64,000 nucleotides of DNA from Streptomyces sp. MA5143a (GCF_900290235.1 NZ_OLMK01000008.1:1-64000), one strand, 5' to 3'. Counted from the stretch's first letter, positions 8,513-17,647 are shown. Notes: generated by a model from the sequence alone, not told the origin. Numbers and translations are program-made.

Positions 8513-9184
8513 ATGATTCAGCCGGATTCTCAGGCGCCGACCCAGTCGGCGGTCTCGACAGATCCGTATGTGTTCTTCATGAGCTATGCGCGGACGCCAC
8601 TGACGGGGGCGAAACGGAAGAAGGAAGATCCGTCGGACAAAGCGCTCGAAGAATTCCATGCCCAGTTATGCAGCCACATCATGCAGTTGACGGACCACGA
8701 TGGGCTGGAACAGCCGGGATTCCTCGACCGGCGCATGGGGGTGGGCGCCGACTGGGAAAAACGGCTCATGCATGCTCTGGCCACGTGCCGGGTCTTCGTT
8801 CCGATCTACAATCAGCGCTACTTCACCAGGGAATGGTGCGGAAAGGAATGGGACGCCTTCGCGCGGCGGCAGGAGGAACAACTCCGCACCCGGCCCTTCA
8901 CCGGAAACGCGATCGTCCCGGTCCTGTGGGTCGGTCCCGAGCACTTCAGACTGCACCCTGTGGTGGCGAAGGTGCAGTACACCCACCCCGACCTCGGTGA
9001 CGACTATCTCCGGTCCGGCCTGTACGGACTGAAACTGTCGAGCAAGTACGCCACCTACCGCAAATCGGTGTGGGCGCTCGCCCAGATGATTGTCAAAGTG
9101 GCTCAGCAGACCAACCTCGAGCCATGTGACGTGGAGCTTTTCAAAGACCTCCGGAACGTCTTCGATCTCGAGGGGGAACGGTAG
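8513..9184 (+). CDS. fxsC: TIR-like protein FxsC (short form), TTA codon
   Basis: A 223-residue TIR-like protein. The TIR beta-A strand appears as PYVFFMSYARTP (residues 18-29) and the region after beta-D as YFTREWCGKEW (103-113), keeping the WCxxE pattern with E112 where TIR NADases carry their catalytic Glu. It lacks the long C-terminal domain of the next gene. Leu52 is encoded by TTA (8666-8668), rare in Streptomyces and dependent on the bldA tRNA. The start at 8513 has GGAGAGGAAAGG upstream; an in-frame ATG at 8339, overlapping the FxsB stop as TAATG, would give 281 residues. The next gene begins one base after the stop. Codon use is less GC-biased than in flanking housekeeping genes. Confidence 0.85.
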   Translation: MIQPDSQAPTQSAVSTDPYVFFMSYARTPLTGAKRKKEDPSDKALEEFHAQLCSHIMQLTDHDGLEQPGFLDRRMGVGADWEKRLMHALATCRVFVPIYNQRYFTREWCGKEWDAFARRQEEQLRTRPFTGNAIVPVLWVGPEHFRLHPVVAKVQYTHPDLGDDYLRSGLYGLKLSSKYATYRKSVWALAQMIVKVAQQTNLEPCDVELFKDLRNVFDLEGER

Positions 9185-9185
9185 G

Positions 9186-10520
9186 ATGCCCAAGTTCTTC
9201 GTGAGCTACGCGCGGGTTCCGTTTCCCCGACGCCGGGAAACCGCGCAGGACCCCAACCGGCTTGTCTTTCAGTTCTTCGACCGCCTCCTCGCGGAAGTGG
9301 AACGCCATGACGGTCGCGGGCGCAGGTCGGTGGGTTTCATCGAGCGTCCGGGGACTTCCGAGGAGAAGACGATCGAAGCGCTGATGGACTGCGAGGTCTT
9401 CGTTCCGCTGTACTCGCGGAGATACTTCAGCAACTCCCGGTGCGGACGACAGTGGACCGCCGTCACCCAAGGGGCCCTGAGGAGCTCCCCGGCGAAGATC
9501 GTCCCGGTGTTGTGGACGCCCTACCCGCCCACGTCTCTGCCTCGGGCGGTGCACGGGTCGCTGCCCGAGGTCCCCGAAGGGCATGGCGCGGCCATGGAGG
9601 ACTATGGCGACATGGGGCTGCACCAGTTACTCGACCAGTGGAACGACCTGCGGTCCGCACCCCGGTCCGCGGAGGAGCGGTCGGCGGCCGATCTGGTGGG
9701 ATCCCAGGTCTCCGAAGTGGTCGACTGGCTCGCCCGGCGCATCGTGCGGTCCACGGTCAGCGCCCCACCCCCTGTGTCGCAGCCGCCTCATCCGCAACGC
9801 GATCCGCGTCTGCTGGCGGAGTTGGACGACGCGTTCGCCGTTCCTTTCGCCTCTCCGCTGCGCATCACCGTGCTGGCCCCGACCGAGGATCAGTTGCCGG
9901 TGGGGCGGGACAGCCTGCGGTACGGCTTGCGGGTCGAGGATTGGCGGCCGTACGGGCCGGTGGCGGACCCCCTGGTCGAACAGCTGGAGGCGCTCGCCCG
10001 CAATCTCGGGTTCCATCCGACGGTAGAGCCCTTCCACAAGGCGCAGGAGGAGCTGAAGAGCGCGGCGGTGCCGGACGCCCCCTGGGTACTCGTTGTGGAC
10101 CCGTGGGCGCTCGAGAATCGTGAAATGGCAATGCAGGCACGGAAGTTCGACACCGCGCGTCGTCCGTGGACGGCGGTGATCAGTACCCTTGCCGCGGACG
10201 ATCCGCAGACCAAGGAGCAGTCCGATCGGCTGCGAGGACTGCTCACGAGCTGTTTCCCCCGCTTCTTGAACGAGGGGCGGGAGGGTGAGCGTGCGGCGGT
10301 CCAGGGATTGGACAGTGCGGATGCCTTCACCCGCTGGTTCAGTGAGCTGGCCGAGTCAACCAAGATCGGATACTTGCGGTACATTCATTCGCAATTGTCC
10401 CAGAGTGGCGGTGGCGTTCGGGATCTCCCGGACTCCGGTGCGGATCTGCCTCGACGGTCCGGCACCGGACCGGGCAACGGGGAAGCAGGCAACGGAAGTC
10501 GCGTGGAGGGCACGTCATGA
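9186..10520 (+). CDS. fxsC: TIR-like protein FxsC (full-length form), TTA codon
   Basis: A 444-residue FxsC. Residues 1-190 are TIR-like (start KFFVSYARVP; RYFSNSRCGRQW at 79-90). At the position of the catalytic Glu of the upstream paralogue there is Gln89 (CxxQ), suggesting no NADase activity. After a Pro-rich linker (about 192-204) comes the FxsC C-terminal domain, about 215-420, with segments such as WVLVVDPWAL. Leu148 is a TTA codon (9627-9629). The ATG at 9186 is chosen because it begins the TIR motif directly and follows the first fxsC by one base. The stop overlaps the fxsT start as ATGA, showing translational coupling. Biochemical role is unknown. Confidence 0.88.
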   Translation: MPKFFVSYARVPFPRRRETAQDPNRLVFQFFDRLLAEVERHDGRGRRSVGFIERPGTSEEKTIEALMDCEVFVPLYSRRYFSNSRCGRQWTAVTQGALRSSPAKIVPVLWTPYPPTSLPRAVHGSLPEVPEGHGAAMEDYGDMGLHQLLDQWNDLRSAPRSAEERSAADLVGSQVSEVVDWLARRIVRSTVSAPPPVSQPPHPQRDPRLLAELDDAFAVPFASPLRITVLAPTEDQLPVGRDSLRYGLRVEDWRPYGPVADPLVEQLEALARNLGFHPTVEPFHKAQEELKSAAVPDAPWVLVVDPWALENREMAMQARKFDTARRPWTAVISTLAADDPQTKEQSDRLRGLLTSCFPRFLNEGREGERAAVQGLDSADAFTRWFSELAESTKIGYLRYIHSQLSQSGGGVRDLPDSGADLPRRSGTGPGNGEAGNGSRVEGTS

Positions 10521-13500
10521 CCGGCGAGGACGCGGGCAGGATCATCACGTTCTACTCGTACAAGGGCGGTACGGGACGGACGATGGCCCTGGCCAACACG
10601 GCCTGGATCCTGGCCTCTTCCGGGCAGCGCGTCCTCGTCGTCGACTGGGACCTCGACGCACCGGGTCTGGACCGCTTCCTGCACCCTTTCCTGGACGAGG
10701 GCAAGCTGCGCAAGACGCCCGGCGTCCTCGATCTCGTCAGTCGCTCGACCCAGCTGATGCGTGAGCAGGACGAGGCGGAGCTGGCACGTGGTCAGGAACA
10801 CGACACCGGCTCCCCAGGGACCGTCGGTGAGCTCTGGTTCGATGCGATTCCGCTCAACAGCTGCATCATCCCGGTGGCCTGGCGTTTCCCCGCCGGCGGT
10901 TCGCTCGACTACCTTCCGGCCACGAAGAAGAGCAAGGGGCACAAGGGGTATCTGTCGGCGTTCTCCCAGTTCGACTGGAAACCCTTCATGGAAGGGCCGC
11001 TGGCCACCAGGTTCCTGGAGGCTCTCAAGCTCGAGTTCGTCGAGAACTACGACTACATCCTCATCGACAGCCGTACCGGCCTCAACGACATCTCCGACAT
11101 CTGTACGGTGAGCCTGCCGCACATCCTGGTCACGTGTTTCACCCCGAGCACCCAGAGCATCGAGGGCGCGGTCGGGGTGGCGGAGCGCATCGAGGAGATG
11201 TACGGCAATCGGGGCATCCGGATCCTGCCCGTGCCGATGCGGGTGGAGAACGCCGAGGCGGATCGGCTGGAAGCGGCCCGCGGGCAGTTCCAGTACCGCT
11301 TCGATCGCATCCTCCGCAAACACATCGGCGACCGGGACCCGGACGAGTACTGGGGCAGGGTGGAGATCCCCTACCGCCCCATCTACTCGTACGAGGAGAC
11401 GCTGGCACCCTTCCGTGAACCGTCCGGCAACCCCACGAGCCTGCTCGCCGCGTACGAGAGACTCACCGAGGTCGTCACGGAGGGCCAGGTGTCCTCCATG
11501 CCGCGCATCGAGGACAACCTGCGCCGCGAGACCCTTGACCGCTACACCAGGCACCGCCCGCCCCGTATCTCGGACGTGTACATCAGCTTCGTCCCCCAGG
11601 ACAGCGCCTGGGCCAACTGGGCCGGCGCCGTACTGGGGAAGGAGGGGTACAAGGTCCACATGGCGCAGGAGGGCACGGTCGAGGGCGCACCCCTCAGGGA
11701 GGAGATCGAACGCGGCGTCGAGGCAGCCTCGCACACCTTGATCGTCTACTCCGAGGCCTACATCAGGTCCGCCCGCTTCCGTACGACCTCGGAGGCGGTC
11801 TACGCGTCAGGCGACCTGCGCGACGTGCACCAGTCGATCACGATGAAGGTCGAACGCGTGGAAAGGGGCCGACCCTTCACCGACCAACTCGTGGACCTGA
11901 CCCGCTGCGGCACCGGCGAGGCCGGCCGACAGGCACTGCTGCATGGTTTCGGCCGCACTCCTGAGTCGTTGTCGGACAGCACCTTCGACGGGGACGAGCC
12001 GAAGTTGCCCCGCTACCCGGGTTCCGAGCCCCCGGTGTGGAACCTCTCCTTGCGTACGACCTCCTTCACCGGCCGCACCGAGTTGCTGGAGAACATCCGT
12101 GAGCGGCTCTGGCAGGAAGGCAACCGGGCGCTCGTACTGAAGGGCATGGGCGGGGTGGGAAAAACCCTGCTCGCTCAGGAGTTCGCCCACCGCTACAAGA
12201 GTGACTACGACGTCGTCTGGTACATCCAGGCCGAGCAGCACATGCTGGTCCCGGAGCAGTACGCCGCCATGGCCGGCGAGCTGAAGCTGCCGGAGCGCAC
12301 GAATCCGACCGACACGGCCAGGGTGGTGCACGACGCGCTCGAACGAGGTGAACCCCACGACAGCTGGCTGATCATCCTGGACAACGTCACCGAGGCGAGC
12401 AGACTCCCGGAGTACATGCTGGCGGGCCGCCGCAGCGGTCACATCCTGATCACCAGCCAGCGCTCCGAGGGCTGGGGGCATTTCGTGGACACCGTCGATG
12501 TGCCGGTGTTCGCGCGGGAGGAGAGCATCACCCACCTGAGCAGTCGACTGCCGGACCTGGGTCGGACGGAGGCCAACCAGATCGCGGAGATCCTGGGGGA
12601 CCTGCCGATCGCGATCGAGCGAGCCGCCGCGGGTATCGCCCAGAGCGACGTCGACGCCCGTACCTACATCAAGCAGCTCCAGCCCCAGGCCACCGGCGCA
12701 CAGGCGGGTGGTCTCGGCGCGGGCAAGGCGGGCGAGGTCACCAAGGTCAGCGGCAGTACGTGGGAGTTCGCCCTCGGCCAGCTGAGGGAGAAGTTCCCGC
12801 CGGCCGTGAAGCTGCTGGAGATCTGTTCGTACTACAGCCCCGAGCCCATCTCGATGGATCTGCTGGAGGGCTTCGCGGTCTCGGGGACCCTGGGCGGAGC
12901 CCGGACAGTGTCGCGCGCCTATCGGGAGCTGAGTCGGTTCTCACTGGTCACCGTGGACCGTAAGGCCCGTGCCCTTACCGTGCACCGGATGATGCAGCAG
13001 GCCATGCGTGACCGGATGACGGAGGAGGAGCGCCAAGCGGCCCGCGACGTGGTGTACCGCTCGCTGATCGCGGCGCGTCCGGGCAAGGACGACCCGGAGG
13101 ACCCCAACACCTGGGAGAGCTATCGGATCATCTGGCCGCACCTCGGCACGCCCTGGGCCGAGGCCGCGACCGACGAGGGCATCAGGGAACTCTTCGTGGA
13201 CCGCGTGCGGCAACTGCGCCGCCGGGGCGAGTTGGCCCAGGCTCTGGACTACTGCGAGAAGCGCGTGGCGGACTGGACGGCCCATGGCTCCCCGGACGAC
13301 CGCTGGACCCTGCACATGCGCTTCCAGATCGCCAACGTCCTGCGGACCCAGGGCCGGTACGAGGAGTCGCTGTCCCTGGACCAGGAGGTGCTGGAGCGAC
13401 AGCTGGCTGTGCTGGCGGACAAGGACGACCAGCACATCCTGATGACGACGAGCAGCATCGCCGCGGACCTGAGAGGGCTGGGGCGCCTCTCGGCGGCTCT

Positions 13501-14524
13501 GAGCTACGACGAGAAGACGTACGAGAAGTACGAACTCATCTTCGGTGAAGACCATCCGCGCACTCTCAGCGCGGCCAACAACCTCGCTGTCGCGCAGAGG
13601 CTGTCCGGCGACTACCAGAAGGCCCTGGAGCTCGACCGCAAGACGTTCGAACTGCGGGAGGAGATCCAGGGGCAGGACCACCCCCTCACCATCGAGACCG
13701 CGGTCAACCTCGGACGCGACCTCCGTGACTGCGGCGAGTACGAAGAGTCGGTCACGCTGCTGAAGCGGGCCTATGAACGCTGCCTGCGCAATCCCCGCCT
13801 CACCGAGGGCTCGCCGACCGTGCTCAACACGGCCAAGGGCCTGGCGGGCTCGCTGCGGCGCGCGGGCCGGCCCGCCGAGGCCGAGGAACTCGTGCAACTC
13901 GTCCTGAGACGGACACCGGACGGCGAGAAAGGACCGTCCTCGGAACGCCTGCTTCTGGAGATGAGCCTGGCAGGCGACATGGCTGCTCTGGGGCGGGGTG
14001 CGGAAGCGCTGAACCTGATCCGCAGGGTCCTCGACGACCTGCGGACAACCCTGGGTGACGGCCACTCCCTGACGTTGGCTTGCGCCGTGAACTACGCGGT
14101 TCTGCTGCTGGGCGACAGGGCGGCCGGCCCCTCGGAGGCGGCCGATGCGTGGCAGTTCTTGGACGAGGCCAGGAAGAGGTTCAGCGAGCTCAACGGTGAG
14201 CACCACCCTTATGTGCTGATCTGCCGGGCGAATCTGGCGGCGGCCGAAGGGGCGTTGGGTCGCTGGGAGGAGGCCCGCAAGGAGTGCATCGAGGCCTATG
14301 ACCTGCTCAAGGAGGCGCTGGGGCGCTCGCACCCGTCGACGCTGACCTGCGTCGGCAATCTCGCCATCATCCTCAGGGAACTCGGTGGGGCGCAGGAGGC
14401 GGACACCAAGCACAAGGATGCGCTGGCCGCCCTCAGCCAGCGCATCGGCAAGAACCATCCCCGGGTGCAGGCCCTCGACGAGTGGCGGCTGAGCTGTCTG
14501 GACCTGGAGCCGCACCCGATCTAG
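10517..14524 (+). CDS. fxsT: FxsT: ParA-like NTPase / TIR-like / NB-ARC / TPR protein
   Basis: A 1335-residue multidomain protein of the FxSxx-COOH system. Order: residues 8-300, a ParA/MinD-like NTPase with KGGTGRT (16-22) and VVDWDLDAPG (41-50); about 349-460, a TIR-like domain (DVYISFVPQDSAW) with a variant YIRSARFRTTSE in place of the usual WCxxE; about 515-800, an NB-ARC STAND ATPase with Walker A GMGGVGKT (about 540-547) and Walker B WLIILDN (about 616); about 900-1330, tetratricopeptide repeats. This is the plan of NLR-type sensors: a switchable ATPase with a repeat sensor and a TIR. ATGA overlap with fxsC. No signal peptide or membrane segment, so it should be cytoplasmic. Confidence 0.88.
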   Translation: MTGEDAGRIITFYSYKGGTGRTMALANTAWILASSGQRVLVVDWDLDAPGLDRFLHPFLDEGKLRKTPGVLDLVSRSTQLMREQDEAELARGQEHDTGSPGTVGELWFDAIPLNSCIIPVAWRFPAGGSLDYLPATKKSKGHKGYLSAFSQFDWKPFMEGPLATRFLEALKLEFVENYDYILIDSRTGLNDISDICTVSLPHILVTCFTPSTQSIEGAVGVAERIEEMYGNRGIRILPVPMRVENAEADRLEAARGQFQYRFDRILRKHIGDRDPDEYWGRVEIPYRPIYSYEETLAPFREPSGNPTSLLAAYERLTEVVTEGQVSSMPRIEDNLRRETLDRYTRHRPPRISDVYISFVPQDSAWANWAGAVLGKEGYKVHMAQEGTVEGAPLREEIERGVEAASHTLIVYSEAYIRSARFRTTSEAVYASGDLRDVHQSITMKVERVERGRPFTDQLVDLTRCGTGEAGRQALLHGFGRTPESLSDSTFDGDEPKLPRYPGSEPPVWNLSLRTTSFTGRTELLENIRERLWQEGNRALVLKGMGGVGKTLLAQEFAHRYKSDYDVVWYIQAEQHMLVPEQYAAMAGELKLPERTNPTDTARVVHDALERGEPHDSWLIILDNVTEASRLPEYMLAGRRSGHILITSQRSEGWGHFVDTVDVPVFAREESITHLSSRLPDLGRTEANQIAEILGDLPIAIERAAAGIAQSDVDARTYIKQLQPQATGAQAGGLGAGKAGEVTKVSGSTWEFALGQLREKFPPAVKLLEICSYYSPEPISMDLLEGFAVSGTLGGARTVSRAYRELSRFSLVTVDRKARALTVHRMMQQAMRDRMTEEERQAARDVVYRSLIAARPGKDDPEDPNTWESYRIIWPHLGTPWAEAATDEGIRELFVDRVRQLRRRGELAQALDYCEKRVADWTAHGSPDDRWTLHMRFQIANVLRTQGRYEESLSLDQEVLERQLAVLADKDDQHILMTTSSIAADLRGLGRLSAALSYDEKTYEKYELIFGEDHPRTLSAANNLAVAQRLSGDYQKALELDRKTFELREEIQGQDHPLTIETAVNLGRDLRDCGEYEESVTLLKRAYERCLRNPRLTEGSPTVLNTAKGLAGSLRRAGRPAEAEELVQLVLRRTPDGEKGPSSERLLLEMSLAGDMAALGRGAEALNLIRRVLDDLRTTLGDGHSLTLACAVNYAVLLLGDRAAGPSEAADAWQFLDEARKRFSELNGEHHPYVLICRANLAAAEGALGRWEEARKECIEAYDLLKEALGRSHPSTLTCVGNLAIILRELGGAQEADTKHKDALAALSQRIGKNHPRVQALDEWRLSCLDLEPHPI

Positions 14525-14540
14525 GCGGCAGACCGGCCGA

Positions 14541-14565
14541 CCGGTACCCGCGCGGCGGGTACCGG
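14541..14565. terminator. Convergent terminator hairpin after fxsT
   Basis: CCGGTACCCGC (14541-14551) and its perfect complement GCGGGTACCGG (14555-14565) form an 11-bp stem with a 3-nt loop. It lies 17 bp after the fxsT stop and 20 bp before the end of the opposing hydrolase gene, so it can serve both. There is no U-tract, as is usual in Streptomyces. Confidence 0.75.
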
Positions 14566-14585
14566 AGCGGCGGGTGCCGGAGCGG

Positions 14586-15521
14586 TCAACGGGCCTTGTC
14601 GCGAACCCAGGCGAGCACGCGGGGCAGGGCGTTCAGTGCCGCGAAGTGGGCGGCGGAGGGCTGGACCACGGCTTGGGCCTTGGGCATCTTCCTGGCCAGC
14701 CACTCGAAGTGCGCCATGGGCGCGAAGACGTCGTGTTCCCCGTGCCAGAGCAGTACCGGGATGTCGCCCTCTATCTCGTCCAGCTTGAATCCCCAGGAGG
14801 AACGGAAGGCGACCAGGTCGTCCACCCAGCCCATCGGGGGCAGTTGATCCACCGCCCCGCCCTCGCCCTGCTCGGTCCGGTCCACTGCCGAGTAGTAGTT
14901 GATGAGGAGAAGCTTGCGGATCCCCGCATCCTCGACGATCACTCTGTCCACGTCCGGCATCTCCACGTGGAGGGACTGGAGGAAGAGCCGAGGATCCTGC
15001 CGGATCATCTCGGCGTTGCGGGCAAGAAGCTCGCCCAGAGCGGTGGGGTCCAGCGAGAAGGGGTCGAGCAGGCGATAGGTGGATACATTGGACTCCGACA
15101 TGCCGCTGAACCAGTCGAATTCCGGGTCGTCGACATCCGGTGGCGCCAATGAGACCAACGCGGCGACGCTCGCCACCTTGCTGTCGATGTTCTGCGCGGC
15201 GCAGGCCAGGGCGTGCGGCGCGCCGCCCGATCTGCCCACGACCGAGTAGCGGTCCAGTTTCAGGTGTCCCGCGATGACGGCCACGTCCTCGGCGGCATCG
15301 AGGATCCTCCGGTGCGGGTGGCGGTCCGAGCCGCCGTACCCCGGGCGGTCGTAGGCGATGAGTCGGACACCCAGTTTGTGGAGATCGAACGTGCGGGGCC
15401 GGGGGCCCAGTCGACTTCCGGGTGTTCCGTGCAGCAGGAATACCGGATGGGCGCCGGGATCACCCCATGCCTCGTAAGTGATCACACGCCCACCGGGCTT
15501 TGTTCTCACTGTCCCAACCAC
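14586..15521 (-). CDS. Alpha/beta-fold hydrolase
   Basis: Alpha/beta hydrolase of 311 residues. The oxyanion segment HGTPGSR is at about residues 31-37, the strand IAYDRPGYGGSD at about 54-65, and the nucleophile elbow G-R-S-G-G at about 95-99 with the catalytic Ser. Later VLLWHGEHDVF (about 255-265) gives the acidic residue and AAHFAA (about 288) the His. The start is GTG at 15521, preceded by GGGAGG at proper spacing. It is transcribed toward fxsT and separated from it by a hairpin. The substrate cannot be told; haloalkane dehalogenase-like, esterase or lactonase roles are all possible. Confidence 0.85.
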   Translation of the reverse strand: MVGTVRTKPGGRVITYEAWGDPGAHPVFLLHGTPGSRLGPRPRTFDLHKLGVRLIAYDRPGYGGSDRHPHRRILDAAEDVAVIAGHLKLDRYSVVGRSGGAPHALACAAQNIDSKVASVAALVSLAPPDVDDPEFDWFSGMSESNVSTYRLLDPFSLDPTALGELLARNAEMIRQDPRLFLQSLHVEMPDVDRVIVEDAGIRKLLLINYYSAVDRTEQGEGGAVDQLPPMGWVDDLVAFRSSWGFKLDEIEGDIPVLLWHGEHDVFAPMAHFEWLARKMPKAQAVVQPSAAHFAALNALPRVLAWVRDKAR

Positions 15522-16156
15522 CCGATGCCCTCCCGTTGCCAGCGACTGTGGACTGGAGTGCGGGACATCCCAGCATCGCGCAAGGCAGGCCCCGCTCCTA
15601 GTAGTTGCTCAGCCGTTCTGGCTAGGTGTGGCGAGTAATGGGTCTATGTGGGCCGCTCGGCTGGTCAGGCCCCAAGGTAGTGCACCAGGCTTTGGGGCGC
15701 CTGTGGAGCGAGGAAAACATGGTGCGGAGGTGAGGGTCAGGGTGTAACGCGATGGTGTCCATGCTGTGCTGCTGCCGTCCTTCTGTCATGCCTGACGGCA
15801 GGGTGGCGGCATGATCACCCGTTCGGGGTAGTACGGAGGGTGACGGCTCGTGAGTGATGCGTATCACTACCCGTCAGATGCCTCCGGACGGTGTACTCCC
15901 CGTGGCCGATAGTCGAGTTGGTCGGACCGGCCCAGCGTCTCCGTCCCACGCGTCGATCCAGGCACCCGCGGGCCAGGCGCCAGGCCGGTCGCGAGGGCCT
16001 GGAGGGCCGTCAGCCGGGTGATGGCGTCCGGGGCAGCCGGGTGATCGCCTCCGGCGGTCGGTGCGGCGTGCCCGGGTGGTCCCGGGCGGTGGCTGATCCT
16101 TCTGTCGGTCAAGAGGATCTTCGGCTTTCTGTCGTCTTGTGCCATCGGGATGGGTC
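15522..16156. other. 635-bp gap with two small hairpins and no supported gene
   Basis: No reading frame here has convincing start, codon bias and family signature. Two hairpins are visible: GCCCCAA/TTGGGGC at 15669-15698 and CTGCCGTC/GACGGCAG at 15772-15801, plus a short palindrome GTGATGCGTATCAC at 15853-15866. The AT content of 15600-15880 is higher than that of neighbouring genes, as if this were degraded or acquired DNA. The promoter of the divergent genes (hydrolase leftward, GT-C protein rightward) should be in this stretch but I cannot place it. Confidence 0.5.
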
Positions 16157-17647
16157 ATGCACATCACCTCCAACGCCCCGCCGCTCCTCGCACCCGTCAC
16201 GGCGCCGCCCGCCGCCTCGCCGGTCCTCGCTCCGCTGGCCGCCGTGGCCGGCGCGTTCACGCTCGCCCAACTCGTCCTCGTCGCACCGGGGATGGGGCTG
16301 GGCTGGGACGAGTCGGTGTACGTCAGTCAGGTCAGCCCGCACGCCCCGGCCGCGTTCTTCAGCGCGCCACGCGCCCGTGGTGTCCCGCTGCTCGTCGCAC
16401 CGGTCGCCGTGTGGTCGTCGTCCACCGAGTTGCTGCGGGTCTATCTGGCCGTGCTGTCCGGGGCGGGGCTCTACCTCGGGCTGCGGGTGTGGCACGGGCT
16501 GTTCCCCCCGCGGGTGCTGGCGCTCGCGGGCGCCCTGTTCGCCACGCTGTGGGTGACCCTCTTCTACGGGCCCCAGGCCATGCCCAACTACTGGGTCGCG
16601 ATCGGCGCCCTCGTCACCGCCGGATGCTTCCTCCAGGCCAAGGCCCAGGCAACCACCCCGCCCTACGCGCACCGCCCTACGCCCCTCTGGGGCGCCGCCG
16701 CCGGTACCGCGCTGATGGCCTGGATGCGGCCCACGGACGCCGTGTGGGTCTGCGTGCCGCTGCTGCTCATGTCGGTCCGGGCGCGCGGGTGGCGGCAGCC
16801 CCGGCCGGCGGCGGCGATGGCGGCCGGACTCGGCACCGGCGCCGGGGCCTGGGTGATCGAGGCGTACGTCCGGTACGGGGGACTCGTCCGGCGGCTGGAC
16901 GACGCGTCCCGCGTCCAGGGCGGACTGGGCTGGCACATCGCCGTCGACGATCAGCTGCGCGGCCTGGCCGGGCGCACGCTGTGCCGCCCCTGCTCCGGGG
17001 AACTGCCGCACGTGGCGGTCTACGCCTGGTGGTTCGCCCTGCCGGTGCTCGCCGCGGTCGGGGTGGCCGTGGCCGTCCGGGCACGCCGTCGGACGCCCAC
17101 GCTGCTCCTGCTGGCCTGTGCCACGACCGCCGCCCTGCCCTACCTCTTCTTCATCGGTTACGCCGCGCCCCGGTTCCTGCTCCCCGCGTACGCCCTGCTC
17201 GCGATCCCCCTCGCCGACGGCCTCCTGAGCCTGGTCACCGGGCCGGGCGGTGCGTGGCGGCCGGTGGCGGGGACGCTCGTGGCGCTGGTGCTCGTCGCGC
17301 ACCTGGGGGTGCAGTACACGGTGCTGAAGCGGACCGTCGACCGCACCAGCGCCTCGCACCGCGACTGGGACCGGGTCGCCGCCGACCTGCGACGGCTGGG
17401 CGTACGGCCGCCGTGCCTGCTCACCGGCGACCACGCCATCCCCATCGCGTTCTACGCCGGCTGCGCCTCCGCCGCCGTCCGCGGCAACAACGCCAACATC
17501 ACCCGTGATGGCATCCTGCGCACCGCCGAACGAGTCCCGGTCGCCACCCTCGTGCCCACGGACGGCACCCCGCCCGCGTACGCCCGCTCCTGGCCCGCCC
17601 ACGAGGTCGCCGGGTTCCGGCTCCACGTGGCGCCGAGGGAGCGCTAG
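16157..17647 (+). CDS. GT-C-like integral membrane protein, possible glycosyltransferase
   Basis: Polytopic membrane protein of about 496 residues with some nine to eleven hydrophobic segments. The first extracytoplasmic loop contains GWDESVYVSQ (about residues 46-55), resembling the acidic Asp-Glu motif of GT-C (PMT/ArnT-like) transferases that use polyprenyl-phosphate sugars. The C-terminal 100 residues form a soluble domain. I chose ATG 16157; a GTG at 16139 would add six residues, and neither has a strong ribosome-binding site. No sugar-lipid biosynthesis genes are adjacent, so donor and acceptor are unknown. GT-C assignment is inference from topology and motif. Confidence 0.65.
   Translation: MHITSNAPPLLAPVTAPPAASPVLAPLAAVAGAFTLAQLVLVAPGMGLGWDESVYVSQVSPHAPAAFFSAPRARGVPLLVAPVAVWSSSTELLRVYLAVLSGAGLYLGLRVWHGLFPPRVLALAGALFATLWVTLFYGPQAMPNYWVAIGALVTAGCFLQAKAQATTPPYAHRPTPLWGAAAGTALMAWMRPTDAVWVCVPLLLMSVRARGWRQPRPAAAMAAGLGTGAGAWVIEAYVRYGGLVRRLDDASRVQGGLGWHIAVDDQLRGLAGRTLCRPCSGELPHVAVYAWWFALPVLAAVGVAVAVRARRRTPTLLLLACATTAALPYLFFIGYAAPRFLLPAYALLAIPLADGLLSLVTGPGGAWRPVAGTLVALVLVAHLGVQYTVLKRTVDRTSASHRDWDRVAADLRRLGVRPPCLLTGDHAIPIAFYAGCASAAVRGNNANITRDGILRTAERVPVATLVPTDGTPPAYARSWPAHEVAGFRLHVAPRER

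Noticed and set aside
15867..16145. 92-codon minus-strand frame in the gap before the GT-C-like gene
   Set aside because: No family signature, no ribosome-binding site and poor codon pattern; a shadow frame.
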